From: Epinephelus fuscoguttatus
Lineage: Eukaryota > Chordata > Actinopteri > Perciformes > Serranidae
DNA: 64,000 bases
Direction of reading: 5' to 3'
Assembly: GCF_011397635.1 (NCBI RefSeq)
Contig: NC_064773.1
Coordinates: 24,406,449-24,470,448 of the forward strand
The translations under genes were made by a program, and so were the position numbers. This document shows, piece after piece, positions 20,784 through 31,146 of this stretch (positions are counted from its first letter, which is position 1; each line of letters opens with the position of its first letter). Below the pieces are notes generated by a model. The model was not told the origin of the DNA and searched no databases. It saw only the letters and a list, made by a program, of their open reading frames with translations.

Positions 20784-23700
20784 TGTGTGTCAAAGCTTTG
20801 ATATTACTTTTTTTTTTTTTCCAAACACACATATGTGCATTTATCTCACCCAAAATTATTAATTAATATAATATAAAACATATGTAGTTTCTTAAAGTGC
20901 ATTTTGTTGTCTTTTTTTCCAATTTTGTTTATTAAAATTTTTAGGACATTCACGAATCAGTAGTTCAGTGACCAAGATTTAATGCCTGTTTCTGAAGAAA
21001 TAAATATACACAGGTAAATGCATCTATACTGTACATGGAGATATAGGGAGATAGTGATAGTTATAATAAAAAAATAATTAAAAAAAAAAAAAAAAAAAAA
21101 AGGTGAAGAGGAAATAAATTGAAATAGAAACATACAAACTAGAAATAGAAAGAAAAAGAAACAGAAAGAAAAGATAATAAGGAAAAAATAGAAAGACAGA
21201 AACAGACAGAAATAGAAAAAAATAAAATTGAAATAAAATAAAAACAAATAAATAAAAAAATAATAAAATAAAGAGTAGTAATAGGTATTCCAAAAATCTA
21301 TGTGGGAAAAAAAGATAAAATAACAATTTACAGTGGAAAAAAATAATGATAAGGGATAAAAGAGAAAATTAATAATACCATCCCTTCTCTAAAAAGAAAG
21401 GTATAGTTGTTAAATGTACACCCTGAATTAATATTCCGACAACAAAATAAAGAACAACTCACAAAGTCTGGTCATCCATCAGAGACGATGTATGAATGCA
21501 TATTTATATTTATACCCCACTTATACAAGAGAAAACAAGAGAGACAGTATAATAGGCAGATGACACAGGTCTAAAGCATGTCAGAGTGCCGTAACATGGT
21601 TGAAGATGGAATATTGGGGAACTGAAATGGATCTCCTACCCCTATGTTTTTGTTGTTTTTGTTATCTGAGTGATGTTGCTCTTATTGTACCTTAAAGTGC
21701 ATTTTGGGTTCATTATACAGGTAATATTCTATTAACACTGGCTTGTATGTTACAGTGCTTTTTAGCTTTATTCATAATTGCATAAGTCAACTTAAACATT
21801 TTACGTAAACTTCCTCAGAGTTTGGATGTTAACGGTCTGTTTGTTTGTATCAGGAGGGACAGTTCAGGGTTTGATCTCTGACTTCATGGGAAAGAGAGCT
21901 CCAGTGTTGGCCATGAGTCTGCTTCTGGCGATGGGAGCCCTGGTGGGATACAGCCGTGAGTATAGAGTTTACGATTAAATTACCAATCCATTAAAAAATC
22001 AATCAGCAACAATCGACCAAAACATAATATAAGGTTGGTGGCGGCATTACCACAGTATCACAGCTCTACTCTCTGTCTCTCTTCCTCCATCCTCCTCAGA
22101 CTCACCCAATGACCAGGTGATCAACGCCGTGCTGTTGGCCACCACCGGCTTCTTCATCGGTGGCCCATCGAATATGATCAGCTCTGCCATATCTGCTGAC
22201 CTGGGGAGACAGGAGGCGCTGAGGGGCAGTCAGGAGGCTTTGGCTACTGTCACTGGCATAGTCGACGGAACAGGAAGTATAGGAGCTGCTGCAGGACAGG
22301 TAATTTCACAAAGAAAAAAAGATTAAATGAAAACAAAAGATAGAAAAGTGAGGTTTTAGCTTTGGATGTTAGCTTTGCTTTGACACTGTCAGAGTATGCA
22401 GCTATGTACTATACCTGCAGTCACACCCACAGATCGACATCTGACTTGTGCATTTGTATCTCCCTCGTCTTCCAGTACCTGGTCTCCCTGTTAGAGAGTA
22501 AGCTGGGCTGGATGTGCGTGTTCTACTTCTTTGTTGTCATGGTAAGATGAATTCCTGGAAGTCCAATAGGCCTTTTTTAACAAAGACATTTTGACATGTC
22601 ACACTGGAGAACACACAGGTGCAGATAATAAGAGCTGTGAACAAACGGAGTCATTGTTAATGTTCTTAGTAGCACCTGTGCTTTACCTACTGTAAGTCAA
22701 AATGCCTGCTGCTATAATGGCCTGTCTTACAGGTGTTTGTTTATACACTACATTGACATAAATATGACTTTCTCAATGATAACCCTATATCTTGATGTTT
22801 TTTATGTGACTCCGTCTTTTTCATCACGTTTGTTCACTGGTAAAAAAAAAAAAAATATGAGTGTATCCTCACCTACAGCAACACCACAGCATGTGTATAG
22901 AATATTGGAAGTAGCCACTATGGCGTCACCCATTGTTTTGTTTACTTGCCTCGACTTTGTCATTTTGGCCGATTGGCGATTTTTTTTGTAGCCAGAAGTG
23001 ACCATATTTGGACAAGGGGTGGAACTAATGCCAATGCTAGCTGCTAGCTTTTTAACTTTTGCTCGCGAAAAACAGGCTTAAAACCATTAAACAATATGTA
23101 CTCAGTGGACAAACTTAACATCTGACTCCCTAGAGGGTATTTTAATACAAACGAATGCTGAACAAGACTTTTTTTGATTGACCAAAATGTTACAGTTAAC
23201 TTTGATGAACGAAGACGCTGAGATATTGACAGCTACAGCTAAACCTATACTCTAAATCTATAGAGCTAGAAGTATTTAAAGTGCAGCAAAGTGCTTATTG
23301 GATGGCAGAACTGCAGTACCAAATGTGATTTGATACTTGTTTTATTCAGAGTGCTGTTGGCTGTGGGAAAGAAACTCTCTCAGTCTGGTGGTTCGTGTTC
23401 TGGCAGCTCGGTAGCGTCTGCCAGTTGGCAACAGTTCAAAGAGTTGGTGAGCAGTGTGAGAGGGGTCTTTGATGATGTTTTTGCTCTGTCGACGTAGCAT
23501 GAAGTGGCAAGTTCTTCCAGGGGGAGTAGGGGACAGCCGGTAATGTTTTCTACAGACTTGATGACTCTTTGCACAGCCTTTTTAGATGCAGTAGCGCAGC
23601 TTACATACCACACGGTGATGCAGTATGTGAGGATGGTTGCCCGGTAGAATGCCACCAGCAGCTTCCTCTCCATGTAGTTCCTCCTGAGCTCTCTGAGGAA

Positions 23701-24186
23701 GTAAAGTCTCTGCTGTGCGCTGTATAGTGTCACCGTGGTGTTGGGTGACCAGGAGAGATCTTCAGAAACATGGACTCCCAGGGGTTTAAAAGGCCACACT
23801 CTTTCCGCACATACTCCGTTGATGCAGGAGGGGCAGTCCTTATTTGCACATGGAAGGGCAGAGAGGTATGCTATCTCCACCTTTCCACATAGGCGCGTGG
23901 AAGTGGCTTTCTGTGTAGGCCTGAGGAAAGGCAGAGGGGCCCCAGTACAAAGCCATGCCGTCAAATATAACACTGCAAATGGAAATAAAGTTCTCCTTGA
24001 TTAAAGTGTTCCTGGCTGAACTGCAGCCCCAGAGGTTGCTGTTTGCAGTAAATTAACAAATCACTTCAAATCTTGTGTTTTTCTTTGGTACAGACGGGGG
24101 GCAGCATCTTGTTCATCACTCCTTTGATCGTCAAGGAGGTGCGTGCCATGTGGAGAGACAGACAAGCGCTGCGTCGCCAGCTGTGA
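15094..24186 (+). CDS. slc37a3: Solute carrier family 37 member 3 (MFS sugar-phosphate exchanger family), complete
   Basis: SLC37A3 is a 12-helix major-facilitator protein of the organophosphate:phosphate antiporter type, in ER and lysosomal membranes. Mammalian SLC37A3 partners ATRAID and releases nitrogen bisphosphonates from lysosomes; its natural substrate is unsettled. Thirteen exons in consistent phase (15094-15170, 17182-17296, 17374-17466, 17578-17661, 17910-18055, 18397-18493, 19772-19856, 20128-20336, 20432-20573, 21854-21955, 22100-22299, 22476-22541, 24094-24186) sum to 1509 nt, or 502 residues (human 494). Diagnostic segments include HASRKTFSNVKVSIS, VVAVMGNWFGKAG, GLWSACASVGNILGA, FFFWLPYYLSNN, WYDVGGIIGG and GGPSNMISSAISADLG. 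There is an N-glycosylation sequon at N54 in the first lumenal loop. Exon 8 encodes the acidic central cytosolic loop. SLC37A1/A2 are excluded by these SLC37A3-specific motifs. Confidence 0.97.
15185..15606. mobile_element. Foldback (palindromic) MITE-like element in slc37a3 intron
   Basis: The left end CTTAAAGGAATACTTC matches the complement of the right end TATTCCTTTAAAG, and inner arms are also complementary (TTTGTGAAGAAATTTTG against TTTTCTTCACAAATTC). It starts only 15 bases after the donor of coding exon 1. The same family recurs at 44796-45540 and 45541-46200. Confidence 0.75.
16436..16938. mobile_element. CpG-rich MITE-like element with GGGCCGTTTCATA termini
   Basis: Left GGGCCGTTTCATATTCGA is the near-exact complement of right TCGACTATGAAACGGCCC. 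The roughly 500-bp interior is clearly richer in CpG than its surroundings. Target-site duplication is not clear (AAA left, TAA right). The superfamily is not assigned. Confidence 0.65.
17182..17296 (+). CDS. slc37a3: slc37a3 coding exon 2
   Basis: Encodes residues 26-64: the end of helix 1, the HASRKTFSNVK signature and the first lumenal loop with sequon NAS. The donor is GTACTG. Confidence 0.96.
17374..17466 (+). CDS. slc37a3: slc37a3 coding exon 3
   Basis: Encodes residues 65-95, ending in helix 2 (LFLGALDSIFLFSYAV). Phase 0 at both ends; donor GTGAGG. Confidence 0.96.
17578..17661 (+). CDS. slc37a3: slc37a3 coding exon 4
   Basis: Encodes residues 96-123, with GDRVNLRYVL, the MFS cytosolic loop 2-3 motif (G-D-R-x-x-x-R). 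Donor GTGAGT. Confidence 0.96.
17910..18055 (+). CDS. slc37a3: slc37a3 coding exon 5
   Basis: Encodes residues 124-172 with FGTLTEWLHFYN, LQSAVWPCVVAVMGNWFGKAG. The donor is GTGCGT, somewhat off consensus. Phase 2. Confidence 0.96.
18397..18493 (+). CDS. slc37a3: slc37a3 coding exon 6
   Basis: Encodes residues 172-204, RGFVFGLWSACASVGNILGA through LKYGYE. The donor GTAAGA is followed at once by a CA repeat. Confidence 0.96.
18539..19707. mobile_element. hAT-like non-autonomous element in slc37a3 intron
   Basis: Left AAGGCTGGGCGATATGG and right ACCCAGCCCTAC are inverted ends. Flanks CTTTTAAT (18531-18538) and CTTTTACT (19708-19715) fit an 8-bp duplication with one change. Contents include a (CA)n tract at 19425-19468, a short GTGCACAAACACAG repeat and a 15-bp-arm hairpin at 19534-19575. 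No transposase is seen. Confidence 0.7.
19772..19856 (+). CDS. slc37a3: slc37a3 coding exon 7
   Basis: Encodes residues 205-233, helix 6 (YAFLVTSVVQFAGGVVVFFG). Phase 1; donor GTAAGG. Confidence 0.96.
20128..20336 (+). CDS. slc37a3: slc37a3 coding exon 8
   Basis: Encodes residues 233-302, the central cytosolic loop with DTDSHRPLMSDEEDEVEVEVY, a Ser/Asp/Glu-rich stretch, then FCQAFCLPGVLP. Donor GTGAGT. Confidence 0.96.
20432..20573 (+). CDS. slc37a3: slc37a3 coding exon 9
   Basis: Encodes residues 303-350 with LAYACLKLVNYSFFFWLPYY and WYDVGGIIG. Phase 1; donor GTGAGT. Confidence 0.97.
20574..21853. repeat. slc37a3 intron 9: TG/CGTG microsatellite and purine-rich tract
   Basis: 20739-20790 is a TG run passing into TGCG repeats. 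21068-21360 is a strongly A/G-biased tract rich in AAATAGAAAG words, with a 20-base A run. Otherwise featureless. Confidence 0.85.
21854..21955 (+). CDS. slc37a3: slc37a3 coding exon 10
   Basis: Encodes residues 350-384, GTVQGLISDFMGKRAPVLAM and helix 9. Donor GTGAGT, phase 1. Confidence 0.96.
22100..22299 (+). CDS. slc37a3: slc37a3 coding exon 11
   Basis: Encodes residues 384-450 with FFIGGPSNMISSAISADLG and VTGIVDGTGSIGAAAGQ, the most conserved part of the second half. Donor GTAATT. Confidence 0.97.
22476..22541 (+). CDS. slc37a3: slc37a3 coding exon 12
   Basis: Encodes residues 451-472, YLVSLLESKLGWMCVFYFFV, entering helix 12. Donor GTAAGA. Confidence 0.95.
22542..24093 (-). mobile_element. 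slc37a3 intron 12 with truncated LINE (about 23340-23975)
   Basis: Minus-strand frame 23973-23380 reads PLGVHVSEDLSWSPNT, AQQRLYFLRELRRNYM and ATILTYCITVWYVSC. This is the C-terminal end of a fish LINE reverse transcriptase of the L2/Rex1-like type, downstream of the catalytic domain. The frame is open for 197 codons but 5' truncated. The remaining intron (22542-23340) shows nothing recognisable. Confidence 0.8.
24094..24186 (+). CDS. slc37a3: slc37a3 coding exon 13 and stop
   Basis: Encodes residues 473-502, with ILFITPLIVKEVRAMWRDRQ, ending RRQL and TGA. Confidence 0.96.
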   Translation, partial: TGGSILFITPLIVKEVRAMWRDRQALRRQL

Positions 24187-25862
24187 ACGCCTCAACATCT
24201 GCCAGCTGTAATGTTCCCTAATCTTATCAGTGATAACAGAGCTGCTCACAAACTCCTTTTAGGTGAGTTTCGGGAGGTAGATGAATTTGTAGGATGCTGT
24301 TTCTCACAGCCACGATGGTTACGGTGACCTGGATTTAGAGAGTTTAACTCCCACAATGACCACTGTTTGTCTATTAACACCCATGTGAGCAGGTAGAGAG
24401 ACTTTGAGCACAAAACTGACGTCTTATCCACTCACTAAAAGCCTAAAAAATGTAAATACACACTTGTTCAGTGTGAGGATTTAGCAGTTGAGCTGAAGTG
24501 CCTGATTGAAAAAGGCTTTTAAAGGGATCTAGCTGTCTAATCTGTGGATTCAGGCCTCGCAGGGCCATCACAGAATGTACCACTGTATATATTTTAGGAT
24601 TTAAATGGATGTAAAAATTTAACTTTTTAAAATACAGATGCTCTAGACTAGAGTCAAGTTGAATACATTTTTGGCCTTTTAAATCAGGAGTTCTTAACTT
24701 AAAGGTCAGCCTCTGAGACATGTTGGGGGTCGGGATTGTCTGAAGAATGTGAATGATAACTGTAATGTAGAAATTTATTGTTAGCTTTTGTATATATGTA
24801 TGATATGTTTGTTGTTTTTTTTGGTTGAGATGATGAATCTTGCACTGTAGTACAGTAATTAAACTGAAGATTTTAGTCAAACACTCAGATCTTAGCTGGG
24901 TTTTGGGGAATTTCTCACAGCCACTTGATTTCTCTTGTGTACAGTTTTGTGTAATCAGGGTTAGAAACTCTAATACTGTATACGGGGACTGGTTCTCTCG
25001 ATTCTGTGTATGTGTCATCAGTATCTCCTCATTCCTTTTTCAAGTTTTAGTGTCTTAAGTCACAAGCAATCGCTGCCAAAACCCTCACGCAAACACACAC
25101 AGACAGAAACATGAAACATCTATCATTGTCTCGTCTCACACTTTCAGTTTACAGTGCAGCATGACTAATGCACATTGAAGTCTAAGCTGCATACTGACGT
25201 TACAGAAGAACAAGTTTTGCCTGTTTGTAAGTGGAAGCTGCATATTTGCACGATTTGTTTGAGGAACTTGAATCTGTGTCTGAACAGATTTGTTTTCACG
25301 TTTTAAAGCCAGTGATGGTAAAAAATCATCTTTTACGACATCATTACTGATGATCATGGTGGGAAATGATCATACGACACCAGCCATATGCCCGTTAATG
25401 TTTGGGCAGGTTGTCTGCTTTACCTTTACTAGACACTGTGGTCAGTAAACAGCCATCATTTCTGTGGAAGATGGTTTTTAGTTGAAATCAATAAAAAGAA
25501 CCCAGAATTTATGATTTTCCAGTCACTGTTGCCAACAGACACAGCAGGTCGTGTGCTCCATTACATGTAGATCATGTAAAGTGCTTTTAACATCTGGGAA
25601 AGTGACATCAGGGCATCTTTGTATTGTCATCACTGGTACGAGACATGCTCCCTAAGCTAAACCTCAAGCACTGGAGCTTCAGACGACACCTGCACCTCCG
25701 ATGTCTCTGAACTTGCCAACTGTAAAGGAATGTAAATTGACATGTATGTGGAATGTGTAACACTATCTGTGGTCTACTTTTTTTTATTTATGTGTACTTT
25801 TTAAGTTTTGACTAATGTAAATGCAAATTTTCATTTGAAATAAATGCAGATTACATTTTGCA
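24187..25862 (+). other. slc37a3: slc37a3 3' UTR
   Basis: This untranslated stretch lies between the stop codon and poly(A) signals AATAAA at 25490-25495 and 25839-25844. The second is followed by T/G-rich sequence and probably sets the 3' end, giving a 3' UTR of about 1.67 kb. Confidence 0.65.
25839..25844 (+). terminator. slc37a3: Poly(A) signal of slc37a3
   Basis: AATAAA, followed about 30 bases later by GTGTT. An alternative upstream signal is at 25490-25495. Confidence 0.6.
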
Positions 25863-28800
25863 AATTGTGTTATCGACACAGTATTTCAGAGGTAGGCTGT
25901 TTTTTATCTTTACTATTTTGGTCTCATAACTAGTGTATCCTTACTGAACTTTATTTTAGACCTTCTAAGTTACATCAACAGGGAAGTGTTTTTTTAACCT
26001 GTACCGTCTTTTCCTATGGCCTTGTGACTGCAAGAAAACAACAGTAGAAATGTTAGTAAGAGTTAGAATAAGACGTGGCATGAGGAGAGTTTTGTTGGAG
26101 GACAGACAGCATAGTATGGTGTAATCTAAAAGATTTCCAATGTCATGGCTGAATATATAGCTGATTTCAATAATATTCAATTCAATTTAGGAGAACTTTA
26201 TTTATCCTGAAGGAAATTCTTGTGCCTTAGAATGCTTCAAATTACAGTAACACTAAGTACAGTAACCACAATTTAATGTTCACAACCAGTAACAACCAGA
26301 CAACCACTGGTTTCCCAGGTCAGGGTCACTCACTGGGCCCAGGTTTAGAACAATAGAGTGTTAAATATCTGGCAGAATATACAAATATATAAGACTGAAG
26401 CATTTTCAAGGAGCAAAAGCAAAACCAGTGCCTAATAGAGTAACAGTAGTAGTAAGATAAGTACAAGAGTTACTAAAGATGAACTAAAATGGTGGGAAAA
26501 AACAGACTGCACCTGATAATAAATGTTATATTGAATATAACAGTAAGAAGCAGTATTGCACATGATTGAGAAAATAATATTGACAAGTGATCATGATAAT
26601 CAAGTAACGATGTGCAACATATAAGGTAATTGTGCACCTAATGTAGGTAAATATTGCCATCAGTGACCTTTGTTTCAGCTCTCCTCCCTACAGAAGGGGG
26701 AGGAGTTATTCAGTTTGATGGACACGAGTAGAAAGATCTCCTGAAGCATTCTGTGGTGCTCCTTGGTGGTTTCAATCTACAGCGGCTCTGATATGACTCC
26801 AGAGTGGCATGCAGGGGGTGAGAGGCATTGTCCAGAATACATCCTCCTCTCTGACACCTCCACTAAAGACTCCAGTTCCACTCCCAGGACAGAGCCAGCT
26901 TTCCTGGTGAGCTCATTGAGTCTGTTAGCATCTGCTGCCTTCACCCTGCTGCCCCAGCACACTATAGCTTAGATGATAAAACATCTGCATGCTATGATAT
27001 AGTGCATAATGCATATGATAAAGTCCATGATATTTCAGAGCAAGACTTCTCCTTCAGTGAGAAAAACATTTAATATCTGTTTAGAGTCCTGTCTTGTGGT
27101 AACAAACTGAGCCTGTCAGTGGCAAAAACAAGCACTTTTAGTGGGAGAAAATTGTTTTGTCGCTGCCGACTGCAGACCTTTTGCTCAATATTTGACCAAT
27201 TTCAGAAAAATGTTGTCTCCATTAGTCACTTAAACAAAGAAATAAGAGTCCAGGCTGAAAAATACTGTTTGCCTGTCAGCCACATCATTGTCAATGATTG
27301 ACTGTATGTGCAGTTTTACATTAAAAACACCAGGGGGTGCTGTTAATCAAGAAGACACTTTAAAGGGGAACTGCATCCATTTTCAAAATTCATACTAGTT
27401 ATTTGCATGGTGTAAGATAGTTTAAAACACAAACAACTCTCTCCCAAATCCAAAAACTAGAGTGCGAAAACTAAAATTTTTGTCATAGGGTATAAAGTCT
27501 GGGAGCTGCTCCAGAATTTATACTTATACATGACAAGTGCGAGACTTCCTTCTCTGGTTTCTGGCTTTCATAGAGAGTAGCTCATGTTCACAAATATTGA
27601 TTTAACTTATCTAGGCCATGGAAATAACATTTTAGGTGTTCTCTTCGAAGTTTGAGTCTTCCTCTGCTTCTCTTAGTACATCCATGCTTAGCACACTTGA
27701 AAACACAAATAGAAACAAATACTCCAGACCAATATTTTGTAGTTTGTATCAGTCTCATTCATTCATTTTATTATTTTGAGCACGCTATATGAAATCAACA
27801 ATACGAAAGGCAACAGTGCACCAACAACCAAACAATATATTTTCTTTACAAACATCATCAAAAAGGATATGATTCTGATCCCATACAAATACACTTCTTA
27901 CATGTTGCAAAGGTACGCACAACAGCATTTAAATTACCATGAAATTATTACAAATGGTGTACAAAGATTATCATACATTCATGCATATACAAAGTTTAAC
28001 AACAACAACAACAAAAAAAAAACGCTACACTTTGATATAGCTGCGAGAGCTGAGTAAGGAAAGCCAAGTTTGCTTGGGCACAGTGAGACACTAACAGATC
28101 TGTCTTGACTTTTATCATTTTAGTTTTCCTTGATTTACTTTTTCCACCTAACAGACTTGAGGAAGACTAACAAGGCTACAAAAAAAATGCTAATTAACAA
28201 ATGTTAAAAACTGTTTAACAGCATGTCTGATCGGAGGAAAAAATAAATACATGTCAAGAAATGTCCTGATCCGTGCCTCGGTTTCTCAGTGAGTATTTGT
28301 ATGGTTTTTTTTAAAGATTACCATAAAAAAATAGTTCTCTTGTCAACAATGTTTAAAGTAGTGCAAAGATATAGTTTCAGAAATAACACAATTAGTTAGT
28401 TATACCAAAGGAAATAGGGACTTTATAATTATCTCCCTATATAACAAATGATACAAACTCAAAATAAGTTATTAAAGACTTTAAGTTTTGAGAAGATAGG
28501 TGCACACACACAATGTCTCACACACACTCACACACACACGTAGATAAGTTGACAAAACAAACAAGTAATTCTGACTTATTTAAAACAATTTCAAATAGCC
28601 GTGTTTGCTGTTTTGAGATCTGTGAAGTATCGCCTTGTTGAGCCACGATAGAATTAACATGATTATGAACGACTGCTTTCATGCCGATTTCTCGCCGAGA
28701 CTGAGGCGCTTGGTTCATGAAAGAGAGACTGAGAGGCTTTAAAGGGGGGCAGACAAAAGCGTGTCTGAATCACAGGCCACTTGTCTGGCTGGAGAGATCC

Positions 28801-29172
28801 TTTGATCCACGAGGGGTCTGGGACGTTTTCTCGCGAAGGTTCCCTTATTAAACTCTGTCCCTTTTTTCCTCGTCCTTCCCCCCACCGCTATCCCTCGGCT
28901 CTGTCTATTTCTGGGGGAAGTTGTCAAAGCCAAGTGAACAAAACCTGCCACAACCCCCCCCCCCCCCCCCCCCCAGAGGGAGCGGAGTTTCCTCTGCTTG
29001 GAGCTGGGGCCCCGCTCTGACACACTGACTCTTTTACCTGATGTGAAACTCTACACGGAGCGCTGAACCTCGACAGCTTTTACCACAACAAAATAATAAG
29101 AACCCACCCCCCTGGTTCTGTCTCTCCATCTCTCTTTCACCTGTAGATACAAACAACCTGAGCTACGCTGGT
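25863..29172. repeat. Repeat-rich interval between slc37a3 and cdkn1a
   Basis: 26175-26990 is a minus-oriented LINE 3' fragment: it starts at the TTTATTTATCCTGAAGGAAATTC type end and has LTRKAGSVLGVELESL on the minus strand. 27105-27280 shares a block with 52.6-53.5 kb. 27360-27680 shares a block with 44620-44780. A run of 21 C lies at 28954-28974. No gene is seen. Confidence 0.6.
28954..28974. repeat. Homopolymer C21
   Basis: Twenty-one consecutive C residues, easily miscounted in sequencing and G4-capable on the minus strand. Confidence 0.95.
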
Positions 29173-29173
29173 T

Positions 29174-31087
29174 TTTATTTGTATGTTTACTGAATTACTT
29201 TATGAGGTAGTAAGAGTGGATTAATCCTATGGCTTTTTATCCATGTACAAATTACAATGACTGTACGTAGGGAAAAAAGTTGGGACATCCTGTTTGAGTT
29301 ACCAGGGGCGGAGCCAGACGGTATAAACACTCTGGGCTCAGCGTAAACCTAGGGCAAGGTCAGTAATTTTTTTTCCTATCATTTGTGGCAGCTTTATACA
29401 TTTTGGGAAAAATTTGGATTTAACAGCACTACCAACCTTGAACCCTGCTTTTGTGATGCTATGCTGGAGTAAGGTTCAGAAAATCAATGTTTGGCTGGGT
29501 TACATCAGAGTTTTAGCACAGATTTGAGGCTTTTGGGTAAATTTTGGGGCTGGAGCCCCAGAAACACCCCCTTGCTCCGCCCCTGTGAGTCACCAAAACT
29601 GTCAGTTGAGCAGTTGTGGTGTGTTTACACTACATATTTGAAGCTCTAGACGTGTTTGGGACTTTCTGTGACCCCGTGACTGATCACTCAAACAGCGAGT
29701 GACTTGTACAAAGGATGTGTTTCTAATTTAATGGCACCGCAATTTCTCTTTGGTTCAACTGCCTCAGCTGCCACAACTTGTATAAAAAAAAAAAAAAAAG
29801 AACCTCAAGATAAACACCAAACCAGCACATTCATACACAAACACTTATATGCATATGTACACAAACACTTACAGAACAGCACAGGAACAGAGAAAAAGTG
29901 AAGCAGCTCTGACTCTTCATATTAAAAAAAAAAAAAAAAAATTGGCAAAAGTGGAACCAAAAGTTTGGATTCCTCCGAGCTGCGACACAGTGATAAAACA
30001 CTACACTCTCTTCATGGAGGACAGAGGCGTATTGAACACCTACATGACGTCACATGAAGGCAAAGAGTGGGAAATGCTACATTATTACAAGCATAAAGCT
30101 GACAAAACATACAACTAAATAAGGTATGTTCTGGTCTGTTGCCAAAAAAATATAGAGATTTTTACAGCCCCGTTATGCAAATAATACAAAGCAAAAAGGG
30201 AATATGATTTGTAGTTTGTATGTTTTTTGTTTAAATGGCTGATATTTTTAAGTTGCAACGGTGGAGTGAAGGTGAGCCATAATGACTTTATGTCTCAGGC
30301 AGAATTTGGGGGCAATGGCACAGGTTTCCACAAACACCTTATATTACCTCGTTTTACACATTGCATTGCTTTTCAATTTTTTTTTTTTTTTTTTTGTTTT
30401 TGACGATGACCTAGCATCGTGAATAATAAATAAATAGTCACATAGGAATTTAAGTCACTGTTGTACAGGTCAGCCACATTACCTCATCACTGAGCCTCCA
30501 CCGTTGACCTTTGCCCTGGAGCTAATCACTGTTGCGCTGCCAATTTTTGAGCAGCGCGAGGTTTTGACCTCAGGCTTGACTCGTGCTATCAGGGCCCTGG
30601 GGTGAGACTAAAGGCTAAGTGTGTTGCGAGGCCAGGAATAGTAACTCATCTAATCAAAACCTCTTATGACTTTTAGCAAGAGGGAGAAAAAAGGTCGAGG
30701 TCAAATACTATCCGAGGTCCATTCAGAGGAAAATTAACCTCTTACAACTAGAGCCTGTTTTCTGTTGAGAGTGCATTCAACATCATTTCACAGTATAGTC
30801 AAAAGCTGAGGAAAACAGTATGTAGAATAACAATATCATATATACAATTATCAACAAAAACCGTTCCTAAAGTTTGAGCTTGATTAGCTAGGAAAATGGT
30901 AGCTTCCTTGTGCTGAACATTTAAGGTATATGGTGTCAGAGGAGTTTTTAAGCCCATGCTAAATGAGCTTGCGGACAGTCCGTTACAAATTGCTACATAT
31001 ATACATATGATATGACACATATCTATATGAGGTGAGGTGTAGAGGGGTGACGACCACAAAGTGATCGTCGCTGGGTCTAGTGCTGCT
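29174..31087 (-). other. cdkn1a: Probable cdkn1a 3' UTR
   Basis: No further exon is seen left of the stop. The first AATAAA on the minus strand is at 29179-29174, giving a 3' UTR of about 1.9 kb; another is at 27772-27767. Poly-T and poly-A tracts lie at 29785-29798, 29923-29941 and 30378-30395. Confidence 0.4.
29303..29585. mobile_element. hAT-type MITE
   Basis: Terminal CAGGGGCGGAGC and its complement GCTCCGCCCCTG bound 283 bp. Flanks TGAGTTAC (29295-29302) and TGAGTCAC (29586-29593) are an 8-bp duplication with one mismatch. It is non-coding and within the probable cdkn1a 3' UTR or flank. Confidence 0.8.
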
Positions 31088-31146
31088 CTACTGTCGAGAG
31101 GATGCTTTGTAATGCAGAAGCTTCCTCTTCTTCACCTTGAAGAAAT
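31088..31146 (-). CDS. cdkn1a: cdkn1a last coding exon
   Basis: The acceptor CGCCCTACAG ends at 31147. Encodes DFFKVKKRKLLHYKASSRQ and TAG, completing the PIP box split across the intron, as in other p21 genes. Confidence 0.93.

Noticed and set aside
21078-21326. Phe/Leu-rich minus-strand frames
   Set aside because: Translations of a purine-rich low-complexity intron tract.
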